64,000 bases of DNA from an uncultured Paracoccaceae bacterium (GTDB lineage: Bacteria > Pseudomonadota > Alphaproteobacteria > Rhodobacterales > Rhodobacteraceae), in the NCBI GenBank assembly GCA_947497985.1, contig CANMIX010000008.1:124001-188000 (forward strand), in the 5' to 3' direction. Position 1 is the first letter of the stretch. Every line of letters begins with the position of its first letter. The notes beneath the pieces were generated by a model that was given only the letters and a program-made list of their open reading frames with translations, made no database searches and was not told the origin of the DNA. The position numbers and the translations under genes were made by a program. Of this stretch, positions 35,492 through 44,256 are shown in pieces.

Positions 35492-37678
35492 ATGAGCGTT
35501 CAAGCCGACCCACACCGCCCGCAAATGGCTGTTTGCCCAGGATGTATCGCTGCGCCCAGCGGAGCGATCGAGACAGGTCCAACCGAGGCACGCTTGGCGC
35601 TTTCCTTGCCGACCATTCATTGTCAGGCCTGTATCTCCAAGGTGGAGCGCGGATTGGCCAAGGTGCCGGGCATTCGTTCCGCGCGGGTGAACCTGACCCT
35701 CAAACGGGCCCTGATCGAAGCCGACCCTGACATTGCAGCCGCGGATTTGATCCCAGTGGTCGAAGGCCTGGGCTATGAGGCGCATGAGCTGAACCTAGGC
35801 CAGCTGTCATCTACGGCAACCAACAAGGTTGGCCGCGATTTGGCGATGCGTCTGGCGGTGGCTGGGTTTGCGTCGATGAATGTGATGCTCCTGTCAATTT
35901 CGGTCTGGTCCGGCGCCAGCGACGCGACGCGAGATATGTTTCATTGGATTTCAGCCGCGATCTCACTGCCGGCTGTCGCCTATGCGGGAAAGCCGTTTTT
36001 TGTAAACGCTTGGAGCGCTCTGCGTGTGCGGCGCTTGAACATGGACGTGCCAATTGTTCTGGCCTTGGTGCTGGCCTTGGTGACGTCGCTTTGGGAAACC
36101 AGCCTTGGCGGGGAACACGCTTATTTCGATGCTGCTTTGACATTGACGTTCTTTCTTTTGGCTGGCCGCTACCTTGATCAACGCACACGGGCAGTGGCGC
36201 GGTCCGCTGCCGAGGAATTGACAGCCCTAGAAGTGCCACGTGCAATCCGCGTCATCGATGGTGAAGAGGCTGAGATCGCAGTCTCAGACTTGGCAATTGG
36301 TGATCTGGTCTTGGTACGCCCTGGTGGACGTATGCCGGTGGACGGGCGTATTGCGGATGGTCGATCCGAGTTGGATCGTTCCCTCCTGACCGGAGAGACG
36401 CTACCGGTGTTTGCGGAACCCGGTCAGATGGTTTCTGCCGGCGAAGTGAACCTGACAGGTCCTTTGTGGGTGCGCGCGACGGCAGTGGGGGAGGAGACTT
36501 CGCTGCACCGTATGGCCGACTTGGTGGCCATCGCCGAAAGTGGGCGCTCGCGCTACACGTCGTTGGCGGACAAAGCAGCCAAGCTTTATGCGCCGGGAGT
36601 TCATATTCTGTCGGGGGTGGCCTTTGTTGGCTGGTACCTGTGGACCTTGGACATGCGCACCGCGTTGAATATCGCAGCCGCTGTTCTGATCATTACCTGT
36701 CCCTGTGCGCTTGGACTTGCGGTGCCTGCGGTGACAACAGCTGCATCAGGACGGTTGTTCAAACGGGGACTACTGATCAAGAGCGCCACGGCATTGGAGC
36801 GATTGGCAGAGGTCGACACGGTCGTGTTCGACAAAACTGGTACACTGACCGAAGGCACGCCAGTGGTGACCAATATTGGCGCGCACAGTCGACGCGATCT
36901 CGAAGTTGCATTGGCCCTGGCCGAAGCGTCTTCGCACCCACTGGCGCAGGCACTTTCACGCGCCGCTCGGGCGGCTGGGATCAAACCTGCGGAGCTTCAA
37001 AACGTCGAAGAGCTTCCGGGCTTCGGGACTGAGGCTCAACTGCACGGTGCCTTTGTACGCTTGGGGCGGGCGGCGTGGGTTGGAGCGGCTCCTGTACATG
37101 AAACGGCCGCGTACCTTGATTGCGGAGATGGCCGCCTCCGGACTTTCACCTTTGAGGATGGTTTGCGGCAAGGGGCCCATGATGTGGTCAAGGCTCTTCA
37201 GGCAGCGGGAAAAGAGGTCGTCTTGTTGTCCGGGGACAGCGAATTGCCAGTCTCTGCGCTTGCGCAGCACCTCGGGATCGCGACCTGGGCGGCTTCCGAC
37301 TTGCCACAAGACAAGCTTGAGCGGGTTCAACAGATGACCGCACAGGGACACAAGGTTTTGATGGTTGGGGACGGGTTGAATGACACGGCGGCCTTGGCTG
37401 CGGCACATGTGTCGATTTCCCCCGCGACGGCATTGGATGCGGCGAGGGTTGCTTCAGATGTCGTTCTGCTGGGGCGGGATCTGGCACCAATTGCCGAAGC
37501 TTGCGTCACCGCCCAGAAAGCCACCCGCCGAATTCGCGAAAACTTCCGCCTTGCGACCCTGTATAACGTCATCGCGGTGCCTTTGGCCGTGGCCGGGTTG
37601 GCAACTCCGTTGATCGCGGCGCTGGCTATGTCTTTATCGTCTATCACTGTGTCGCTGAATGCCCTGCGGCTGCGCTGA
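35492..37678 (+). CDS. ccoI: Cu-translocating P1B-type ATPase CcoI (FixI)
   Basis: The 728-residue protein has an N-terminal CPGC and a heavy-metal domain with HCQACIS, then the P1B core: phosphatase loop LTGETLP, membrane metal site CPCALGLAVP, phosphorylation site DKTGTLTEG, HP pair ASSHPLAQAL and hinge GDGLNDTAAL. CcoI exports copper needed for maturation of the CcoN CuB site. It begins directly at the end of ccoH. Confidence 0.96.
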   Translation: MSVQADPHRPQMAVCPGCIAAPSGAIETGPTEARLALSLPTIHCQACISKVERGLAKVPGIRSARVNLTLKRALIEADPDIAAADLIPVVEGLGYEAHELNLGQLSSTATNKVGRDLAMRLAVAGFASMNVMLLSISVWSGASDATRDMFHWISAAISLPAVAYAGKPFFVNAWSALRVRRLNMDVPIVLALVLALVTSLWETSLGGEHAYFDAALTLTFFLLAGRYLDQRTRAVARSAAEELTALEVPRAIRVIDGEEAEIAVSDLAIGDLVLVRPGGRMPVDGRIADGRSELDRSLLTGETLPVFAEPGQMVSAGEVNLTGPLWVRATAVGEETSLHRMADLVAIAESGRSRYTSLADKAAKLYAPGVHILSGVAFVGWYLWTLDMRTALNIAAAVLIITCPCALGLAVPAVTTAASGRLFKRGLLIKSATALERLAEVDTVVFDKTGTLTEGTPVVTNIGAHSRRDLEVALALAEASSHPLAQALSRAARAAGIKPAELQNVEELPGFGTEAQLHGAFVRLGRAAWVGAAPVHETAAYLDCGDGRLRTFTFEDGLRQGAHDVVKALQAAGKEVVLLSGDSELPVSALAQHLGIATWAASDLPQDKLERVQQMTAQGHKVLMVGDGLNDTAALAAAHVSISPATALDAARVASDVVLLGRDLAPIAEACVTAQKATRRIRENFRLATLYNVIAVPLAVAGLATPLIAALAMSLSSITVSLNALRLR

Positions 37679-37693
37679 ACCGGAGCAAACCCA

Positions 37694-37852
37694 ATGACCG
37701 TGATTTCTTATCTGATTCCGATATCTTTGATCCTTGGTGGGCTCGGGCTTGCGGGCTTTGTCTATACCATTCGATCCAGTCAATATGACGACCCCGAAGG
37801 CGATGCGCGTCGAATTCTGAGCGATGATTGGGACGACCATCCAAAAGTGTGA
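37694..37852 (+). CDS. ccoS: cbb3 oxidase maturation protein CcoS
   Basis: Not in the ORF track because of its size. The 52-residue protein has one membrane helix (YLIPISLILGGLGLAGFVYTIRS) and the CcoS tail QYDDPEGDARRIL followed by DDWD. It is needed for heme and copper incorporation into the oxidase in other alphaproteobacteria. It starts 15 bases after ccoI and ends the operon before a terminator. Confidence 0.93.
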   Translation: MTVISYLIPISLILGGLGLAGFVYTIRSSQYDDPEGDARRILSDDWDDHPKV

Positions 37853-37869
37853 TGGAGCAGTCAAATCAA

Positions 37870-37905
37870 CAAACAAAGGGCGCCGGAGGGGCGCCCTTTG
37901 TTTTG
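37870..37905. terminator. Bidirectional terminator between ccoS and the carboxypeptidase gene
   Basis: CAAAGGGCGCC-GGAGG-GGCGCCCTTTG is an 11-bp perfect stem. On the plus strand TTTTGTT follows; on the minus strand TTTGTTG follows. It can end both convergent transcripts. Confidence 0.92.
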
Positions 37906-37925
37906 TTCAAAATCAGATGCGCGAC

Positions 37926-39569
37926 TTATGATCGAGGCCCGATGGTCTCACATTCGGTGTTGCGCGATTGCAGGCGTCGGCATGCCAACTCTGCGTTCTC
38001 GCGTGTCATGCCAAGGAAGTTTGCATCAAAGCCGCGCGGGGTTTTTACCACTTTGCGCAATGACCCCCGCAGTGTGGACATTTCTGTCAGGGCGGTTTTT
38101 AGCAAAACTTTTTCCGCCATGAAGCGGTTGCCATAACGTCCGACACTGATGCCCCAGTATCGACCGCCAGAGGTGGACAGACGGGTGACCACAATCGGTT
38201 CTGCCGCTTCGTTATTGACGTCAATAAATTCGGCGGGTCGCGCACGGGGGCGGATGCCGCTTTCGTAGGGTTGGACCAAAGACAAGCGTTGTTGCTGGCC
38301 AACTGACGCGACGGCTGCAATGACCTGTGCATCCTCTGGAGCGGGCGTTGTTGTATCCAGATGAGCGGCTTCAACCACCGCGGCTTCAGCAATGGCGTTT
38401 TGAATGCTTGCTTGCAGATCAGAAGGTTGCGGGGCCTCAGGCGTATTGGCGGCCAACAAGGAAAAGGCGCTGCCTGTCGATGGCGCGGCTGCCGGCAAAT
38501 CGGATGGTGTTTGATCCAGTTCCTGACCTGGGCGCAATCGGGGGCGCAGGCTGGTCTTGACCAGACCGGTGACCCGGATTGATTTGCCAACCCCATCAGG
38601 TGTGTCTGGAACCGTCGGGGTTTCAGCCACTCGGATGCCTTGGTTGCCCAGATATGCAGGCCGGGCCGGTTTGCGCAACTTGGCATGGGTCGGAGCTCGG
38701 CGGAAGCCGAGATCCAGAAGTTCGGCGACTTTCGCATTGCGTGAAGTTGTTGATTTCCCACCAAAAACGGTCGCAATCACCCGTTCGTTCCCCCGTTTTG
38801 CCGACGCCACAAGGTTAAAGCCCGCAGCATTGGTGTAGCCGGTCTTGATCCCATCGGCGCCTTTGTAGGCTGCAAGCAGACGGCGGTTGGTGTTTGCCAC
38901 CGTGCGAACACCAGCGTCTGCTGATTTGCGCGAGAACAGGTTATAGTATTCGGGGTAGTCATACAGGATATGGCGGCCAAGGGTTGTCATGTCGCGTGCC
39001 GTCGACAAGTGACCGCTGGAGGTGAGGCCATGGGCATTCTTAAAGGTGGTCCGTGACATGCCAAGCGCCTTTGCCGTGCGGTTCATGCGACGGGCAAAGG
39101 CGGCCTCAGATCCGGCAATTGCTTCACCAATGGCGGTGGCGGCGTCGTTGCCGGATTTGATTGCGGCTGCGCGAATGAGATAGCGCAGAGCAATACGTTG
39201 ACCCGATTTGAGACCCAGCTTTGACGGCGGTTCAGCGGCGGCATTGCGCGAAACCTTAACCTTGGTATCCAGAGTGATTTCGCCGTTTCGCACCGCTTCA
39301 AACGCGATGTAGAGCGTCATCATTTTGGTCAGGGATGCGGGGTGCAGGCGAGTATCTGCATTGCGGGAATGCAGCACTTCACCGGTTCGTGCGTCCATAA
39401 CCATCGCCGCATAAGGTGCCGCATGGAGCGTTGTCACCGACAAAAGACACATAACAACGAAGGCTGTAATGCGTGAGAGTGCGCCTCGTGTACGTCGCCG
39501 TACAAAGGAGAGGTTAGCCCTGTTGGAGCCGGGTTTCCGGGCGTACGGAACCTGCGCGATATCTGCCAT
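37926..39569 (-). CDS. D-alanyl-D-alanine carboxypeptidase (PBP5/6 type) with SPOR domain
   Basis: The 547-residue protein has a hydrophobic export segment (ITAFVVMCLLSVTTLHAA) behind a basic N-terminus. The peptidase S11 domain has the three active-site motifs: HPASLTKM (SxxK), SGNDA (SxN) and KTGYTNAAG (KTG). After a Pro/Ala linker, the C-terminal 80 residues (GGRYWGISVGRYGNRFMAEKVLLK) form a SPOR domain that binds denuded septal peptidoglycan. It trims peptide stems in the periplasm and is probably recruited to the septum. Monocistronic. Confidence 0.93.
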   Translation of the reverse strand: MADIAQVPYARKPGSNRANLSFVRRRTRGALSRITAFVVMCLLSVTTLHAAPYAAMVMDARTGEVLHSRNADTRLHPASLTKMMTLYIAFEAVRNGEITLDTKVKVSRNAAAEPPSKLGLKSGQRIALRYLIRAAAIKSGNDAATAIGEAIAGSEAAFARRMNRTAKALGMSRTTFKNAHGLTSSGHLSTARDMTTLGRHILYDYPEYYNLFSRKSADAGVRTVANTNRRLLAAYKGADGIKTGYTNAAGFNLVASAKRGNERVIATVFGGKSTTSRNAKVAELLDLGFRRAPTHAKLRKPARPAYLGNQGIRVAETPTVPDTPDGVGKSIRVTGLVKTSLRPRLRPGQELDQTPSDLPAAAPSTGSAFSLLAANTPEAPQPSDLQASIQNAIAEAAVVEAAHLDTTTPAPEDAQVIAAVASVGQQQRLSLVQPYESGIRPRARPAEFIDVNNEAAEPIVVTRLSTSGGRYWGISVGRYGNRFMAEKVLLKTALTEMSTLRGSLRKVVKTPRGFDANFLGMTRENAELACRRLQSRNTECETIGPRS

Positions 39570-39685
39570 GTCTGCCTCGAGTGTCGCCGATTTTCGGCTG
39601 ACGATTTTTTGCTCTGCAGAAGGCTAACACAGTGATGGTTAATAATAAACAGCTGTGGAACTACTCAAGCGGCGCCGATTTTTAC

Positions 39686-39751
39686 GCAGATTTCGACATC
39701 TAGTAGGGGTGAAGAGACTCCCTACTAGATGCGCTGTTCCTTTAAATCTGC
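39686..39751. repeat. Nested inverted repeats in the gap upstream of the carboxypeptidase gene
   Basis: An inner 12-bp perfect stem CATCTAGTAGGG/CCCTACTAGATG (11-base loop) lies inside an outer 8-bp stem GCAGATTT/AAATCTGC. The whole is 66 bases, in a 278-base AT-rich gap between the carboxypeptidase start and the end of the tautomerase gene. It could end the tautomerase transcript, form a leader of the carboxypeptidase mRNA, or be a small RNA. Confidence 0.8.
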
Positions 39752-39847
39752 TGACCTCAAAAAAACGACGGGCCTATCCTTTTCGTGAGGTTGATTCCTC
39801 TCCAACTCCAAATTTGGTGCTAAGAAGACACAGCCAGCGCTCGCATC

Positions 39848-40168
39848 TTATGCTTGTGCAGACTGATGGTAGGGGGACAGGAAGGTGATAATCACGTTGT
39901 AAGGCGTGCCAGTGGGAATCAATGGCTTTAACGCTTCGACCAGAGTCTCGCTCAGCGTGGTCATGAACACGTCGTCGCGGTGCGGTTTTTCAAGAACCGC
40001 GACACGCAACAAAACGTGGTCGTGGTGTGTGGTCTGGACGGGATGCGCACGTCCTTTGCAGGTGCCGGCGGTTTCGTCTTTGGCCCGAATGGTTTCTTCG
40101 ATAACGGACAGTGCTTTTGCCGCGTCGAAGTCGAGATGGGCTGAATATGACAGGTCAGCTTGGGGCAT
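39848..40168 (-). CDS. 5-carboxymethyl-2-hydroxymuconate isomerase-like tautomerase
   Basis: I start at the second ATG so that the product begins MPQADLSYSAHLD, because tautomerases use the exposed N-terminal Pro as catalytic base; AAGGA is seven bases upstream. The 106-residue protein matches CHMI (HpaF-type) proteins in the YSAHLD strand, the CKGRAHP segment and the VEALKPLI helix. CHMI acts in homoprotocatechuate breakdown, but no other hpa genes are nearby, so the true substrate is uncertain. It follows the HAD gene with 15 bases between. Confidence 0.75.
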   Translation of the reverse strand: MPQADLSYSAHLDFDAAKALSVIEETIRAKDETAGTCKGRAHPVQTTHHDHVLLRVAVLEKPHRDDVFMTTLSETLVEALKPLIPTGTPYNVIITFLSPYHQSAQA

Positions 40169-40183
40169 CATAAGATCCTTCTA

Positions 40184-40894
40184 TCAAAGTCGCGCGATCA
40201 GTTCGGCCAGATCACCCATATCGTCAACCTCAAAGTAACGTGCATGGTTGACCGGGGGATCGGCATGTTCGTGGTCCCATACCAACCCATGGGGTACATG
40301 TGTGGCCCAACCACCGGCCGCCAAGACGGGCAGGATATCAGATCGCATTGAGTTGCCCACCATCATGGTTTGACCCGGTTCATGCCCGTGCCTGCGAAAA
40401 ATATCTGCGTAAACTTCGGCAGTTTTATCCGACACAATCTCAACCGCATTGAAAAAATCGCCCAATCCCGACTGGGCGAGCTTGCGTTCTTGGTCCAACA
40501 AGTCGCCTTTGGTGATCAAAACAAGGTGATAATCTGCGGCCAAAGCTGTAACGGCATCGCGGGCATGAGGCAGCAATTCAATTGGATAGCTCAACATCAT
40601 CTGACCTGCCTCAAGCAGATCTTTGATGACGGATGCCGGAACGCGGGCATCTGTGACTTCGATCGCGGTTTCGATCATCGACAGTGTAAACCCCTTCACA
40701 CCATAGCCGTAACGCCCCAGATTACGGGTTTCGGCGTCCATGAGCAGGCGATCCAACTGCTCAGGTCCGACGTCATGCGGTGTGTGATCCATTAAAAGTT
40801 CCGCAAAACGTTCCTGGGTAACCCGAAAGAAACGTTCGTTGTGCCAAAGAGTGTCGTCAGCATCAAATGCGATCGTTGTGAGTGTCTTTGACAT
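40184..40894 (-). CDS. HAD-superfamily hydrolase
   Basis: The start at 40894 (MSKTLTTIAFDADDTLWHNERFF) has AAGGGA upstream; the track ORF is 52 residues too long and runs into the clpS promoter. The 236-residue protein has HAD motif I FDADDTLW, motif II VLITKGD, and motif III/IV VGNSMRSDILP. It is a phosphatase-type HAD of the YjjG-like group; substrate unknown. It probably shares a transcript with the tautomerase. Confidence 0.88.
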   Translation of the reverse strand: MSKTLTTIAFDADDTLWHNERFFRVTQERFAELLMDHTPHDVGPEQLDRLLMDAETRNLGRYGYGVKGFTLSMIETAIEVTDARVPASVIKDLLEAGQMMLSYPIELLPHARDAVTALAADYHLVLITKGDLLDQERKLAQSGLGDFFNAVEIVSDKTAEVYADIFRRHGHEPGQTMMVGNSMRSDILPVLAAGGWATHVPHGLVWDHEHADPPVNHARYFEVDDMGDLAELIARL

Positions 40895-40983
40895 TCTAAT
40901 TCCCTTCGGTCTCTTTTCCTGCCGCCAAGAAAGGCTATATAAGCGCCCTAAGAAATTCCATGCTGGATCGAGACGGCCTGCAC

Positions 40984-41325
40984 ATGAGCTTTGAACACAT
41001 ACTGATGACGGACAAGTCTGACGACGAAGGTGAAATGGACCTTCTGACAAAGACTAAGCCTAAGACGCAGCGCCCACCGCGCTACAAGGTTCTGTTGCTG
41101 AACGACGATTACACCCCCATGGAATTTGTGGTCATGGTGTTGGAACGCTTCTTTGGCATGACCCATGCGCAAGCGTTCGAAATCATGTTGGTGGTCCACA
41201 AAAAAGGTCTCGCCGTGGTTGGTGTATTCAGCCATGAAATTGCTGAGACCAAGGTGGCCCAGGTGATGGACTTTGCCCGTCGCCATCAGCATCCGTTGCA
41301 ATGCACCATGGAAAAAGAAGAGTAA
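40984..41325 (+). CDS. clpS: ATP-dependent Clp protease adaptor ClpS
   Basis: The protein has the ClpS core [54 protein letters not shown] and ends [16 protein letters not shown]. It delivers N-degron substrates to ClpAP. The start is uncertain: ATGs at 40960, 40984 and 41005 are in frame and none has a strong ribosome site; 40984 gives the usual length (113 residues). No clpA follows here; instead an RsmC-like gene does. Confidence 0.93.
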   Translation: MSFEHILMTDKSDDEGEMDLLTKTKPKTQRPPRYKVLLLNDDYTPMEFVVMVLERFFGMTHAQAFEIMLVVHKKGLAVVGVFSHEIAETKVAQVMDFARRHQHPLQCTMEKEE

Positions 41326-41347
41326 TCAAAGGGAAAGGGGCGCGTTG

Positions 41348-42337
41348 ATGTCCGTTCGCCTGTCGCTGGCACTGGAGGCAGGTGGTTTCGCCGTGCCTGC
41401 ATCCGGCTCAGTTTTTGTGTTTCACCCAAGCGTCGATACCGATCTGTCGGCTTTGCCCAAGGATCAGGTGAAGATCATCCAACCTCTGCGCCCAGCCTAC
41501 GAGCATTTCACAAGCTTGGGCTATGATTGTGCGCCGGTTTGGGACGGGGAAAGTACGGCTGTTGCGGCCGTGGTTTTTGCTACACGTGCCAAGGCACAGG
41601 GGCGTGATCTAATCGCACAAGCCGTGCGCGCCACCCAGGGGCCGGTGTTGATCGATGGGGCAAAAACGGATGGGATTGATTCGCTTTTGAAAGATTTGCG
41701 CAAGCTTGCTGCGCCATCCGCTCCGATTGCCAAAGCACATGGAAAGGTGTTTTGGATCGACGGCGGAGCAGTTTTGCCCAATTGGCGGGCAGAAGAATCA
41801 GCTTTGGTCGACGGATATTGCACTGCACCGGGTGTGTTTTCGGCTGATGGCATTGATCCTGCATCTCGTTTGTTGGCAGAGGTCTTGCCGCAAAAATTGG
41901 GACGCCGTGTTGCCGATCTTGGGGCGGGATGGGGATTTCTGTCCAATCAGATCCTTGCGCGACAGGACGTGGAAACTGCGCACCTTGTAGAAGCGGATCA
42001 CATTGCGCTGGACTGTGCACGCGTCAACGTCGACGACGCGCGGGCGCAGTTCCATTGGGCTGATGCCACTGGCTGGCAGTCTCCTGAGCCCTGTGATGCG
42101 GTGGTCATGAACCCACCGTTTCACACCGGTCGGGCGGCTGAGCCTGCGTTGGGGCAGGCCTTTATTCGCACCGCAGCCAAGGCGCTGACGCCTGGTGGGC
42201 ACGTCTGGATGGTGGCCAATCGTCACCTCCCTTATGAGGTGACATTGGAGCAGTGTTTTGCCAAAGTGGAGGAAGTGGCGGGGGACAATCGGTTCAAAGT
42301 CCTACATGCGCACCGACCTCGGCGTAGTAAAACCTGA
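41348..42337 (+). CDS. rsmC: Class I SAM methyltransferase, RsmC-like (16S rRNA G1207)
   Basis: I start at the ATG at 41348 after AAAGGGGCGCG; the track start lies inside clpS. The 329-residue protein has a duplicated architecture with a degenerate N-terminal half and a C-terminal methyltransferase with SAM motif VADLGAGWGFLSNQIL and the catalytic NPPFHTGR, as in RsmC/RlmG. Predicted product: m2G in 16S rRNA. Translation is probably coupled with clpS, 22 bases upstream. Confidence 0.87.
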   Translation: MSVRLSLALEAGGFAVPASGSVFVFHPSVDTDLSALPKDQVKIIQPLRPAYEHFTSLGYDCAPVWDGESTAVAAVVFATRAKAQGRDLIAQAVRATQGPVLIDGAKTDGIDSLLKDLRKLAAPSAPIAKAHGKVFWIDGGAVLPNWRAEESALVDGYCTAPGVFSADGIDPASRLLAEVLPQKLGRRVADLGAGWGFLSNQILARQDVETAHLVEADHIALDCARVNVDDARAQFHWADATGWQSPEPCDAVVMNPPFHTGRAAEPALGQAFIRTAAKALTPGGHVWMVANRHLPYEVTLEQCFAKVEEVAGDNRFKVLHAHRPRRSKT

Positions 42338-42413
42338 ATGTTCACTTGTGTTTGCAGTGCCGTGCTTCCTGTATAAAGTCGGCGAAAACCATGCACCATC
42401 TTAGAGGCACCTA

Positions 42414-43217
42414 ATGTCCTTTTCCATTTCAGGTAAAACCGCAATTGTGACAGGGGCCTCCAGTGGCATCGGTCTGGCCATCGGCAAGCAGTTTGCGGAC
42501 GCTGGTGCCAACGTCATGTTTGCGGATGCAAATGAGGCCGCCTTGATTGCTGAGTTGGGCGAACCCAAGGACGAGGGCAACATCCGCTATTTTGCCGGCG
42601 ATCTGCGGGAACGTCTGACAATCGCCAATCTGCTCTCGGCAACGATTGATGCCTTCGATGACATTGATATCCTGGTCAATGGCGCGCGGCAGGTGGAACA
42701 AAGCGACGCTTTGGACCCCCAGGATGAATCTCTTGATCGCTTGTTGAACCAGAATTTGTTGCCGACACTGCGGCTGTCGCAGCAGGTGGCGCGCCGGATG
42801 ATCAAACAGGGCGAGGGGCGTGATGATGACGCGCCGCGTGGATCGATCGTGAACCTGTCCTCCATAGCCGCGCGCCGCACCCACCCGGAACTGCTGGCGT
42901 TCTCGATCGCCTCAGCCGCGCTGGACCAGATGACCCGTTCGCTGTCGGTGTCATTGGCCCCCCATCGCATCAGGGTCAATTCCATCGCATTTGGTTCGGT
43001 GATGAGCGCGTCTCTACAGTCAACGCTCAAGGAAAATCGCGATTTCCGCGACGATATTGAGGAACATACGCCATTGGGTCGCATTGCAGCGCCCAGTGAA
43101 TTGACAGAAGCTGCGCAATATCTTGCCTCAGACGCATCGGGGTTCATGACCGGCCAAGTCATGACGCTGGACGGGGGACGCACGCTGCTGGACCCGGTAG
43201 CGGCACCGGTTCACTGA
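42414..43217 (+). CDS. SDR-family protein lacking the YxxxK catalytic motif
   Basis: The 267-residue protein has an SDR fold: TGASSGIGLAIGKQFADAGANVMFADAN (GxxxGIG) at the N-terminus and a C-terminal segment VMTLDGGRTL. The catalytic Ser is in VNLSSIAARR, but the usual Y-x3-K stands as F-S-I-A-S (LLAFSIASAALDQMTR), so both the Tyr and Lys are replaced. The NNAG motif is also altered to NGAR. It may therefore not be an active reductase. AGAGG precedes the ATG. It is 39 bases before hemF. Confidence 0.85.
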   Translation: MSFSISGKTAIVTGASSGIGLAIGKQFADAGANVMFADANEAALIAELGEPKDEGNIRYFAGDLRERLTIANLLSATIDAFDDIDILVNGARQVEQSDALDPQDESLDRLLNQNLLPTLRLSQQVARRMIKQGEGRDDDAPRGSIVNLSSIAARRTHPELLAFSIASAALDQMTRSLSVSLAPHRIRVNSIAFGSVMSASLQSTLKENRDFRDDIEEHTPLGRIAAPSELTEAAQYLASDASGFMTGQVMTLDGGRTLLDPVAAPVH

Positions 43218-43256
43218 TCGCAATCTGCTTTTGCGTAGCACATAAACGGAACGACC

Positions 43257-44150
43257 ATGTCGACGGAAATGAACACTGAAAAACAACGCGCGTCTGCTTG
43301 GTTCAAGACCCTGCGCGATGACATTGTCGCTTCGTTTGAAGCACTTGAAACAAGCCATTCAGAAGGCCCGTTCAGCGAGATGGAGCCCGGCGCGTTTGAG
43401 GTCAGCGAGACCAAGCGCACATCGGATGACGGATCGGACGCCGGTGGCGGCTTGATGAGCGTCATGCGGGGCGGGCGCGTGTTTGAAAAGGTCGGCGTCA
43501 ATATCTCAACCGTCTATGGGACCTTGGGCGAACGCGCGCAAAACGCAATGGCGGCGCGCAAGGGCATTCCGGGCATGAAGGATGATCCGCGGTTCTGGGC
43601 CTCGGGCATTTCGCTGGTCGCGCATATGCGTAACCCCCATGTGCCTGCGGTTCATATGAATACGCGCATGTTCTGGACACCGCATGCCTGGTGGTTTGGC
43701 GGTGGCTCGGATCTGAATCCTTGTATCGAATATGACGCTGATACGGCACATTTCCACGCCCAGCAAAAGGCTCACCTGGACCCACATGACACCGCGCTTT
43801 ATCCCAAGTTAAAGGCTTGGGCAGACGAATATTTCTTTATCCCGCATCGTGGCCGTGCGCGTGGCGTTGGTGGGATCTTTATGGATGATCGCAACACCGG
43901 TGATTGGGAGGCTGACTTTACGCTAACCCAAGATATCGGTCGCGCCTTCCTGCCGGCCTACACACCGCTGGTGGAAAAACGCCGGGTTCAGGACTGCAAT
44001 GAGGCGGATCGCGATGCACAGCTGATCCATCGCGGGCTCTATGCCGAATACAACCTGGTCTATGATCGGGGCACCAAATTTGGTTTGGAAACCGGGCATG
44101 ACGCCAATGCGGTTTTGATGAGCTTGCCGCCCTTGGCCAAATGGGTCTGA
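43257..44150 (+). CDS. hemF: Oxygen-dependent coproporphyrinogen III oxidase
   Basis: The 297-residue protein matches HemF: GGLMSVMRGGRVFEKVGVN near the N-terminus, then VPAVHMNTRMFW ... WWFGGGSDLNP, and HRGRARGVGGIFMDDR. It oxidatively decarboxylates coproporphyrinogen III with O2 and complements HemN (25355-26710) under air. It may be co-transcribed with the SDR gene. Confidence 0.97.
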   Translation: MSTEMNTEKQRASAWFKTLRDDIVASFEALETSHSEGPFSEMEPGAFEVSETKRTSDDGSDAGGGLMSVMRGGRVFEKVGVNISTVYGTLGERAQNAMAARKGIPGMKDDPRFWASGISLVAHMRNPHVPAVHMNTRMFWTPHAWWFGGGSDLNPCIEYDADTAHFHAQQKAHLDPHDTALYPKLKAWADEYFFIPHRGRARGVGGIFMDDRNTGDWEADFTLTQDIGRAFLPAYTPLVEKRRVQDCNEADRDAQLIHRGLYAEYNLVYDRGTKFGLETGHDANAVLMSLPPLAKWV

Positions 44151-44256
44151 TCCGGGACCTGTCGGCGAATTGATGCCTTTTTGATGCGGCTTTGATCGAC
44201 CCGACCTCTGGTGTTGCGTAGACTTGTTTCAATCAAAAAAGTTGGGGCAGGTCGCT

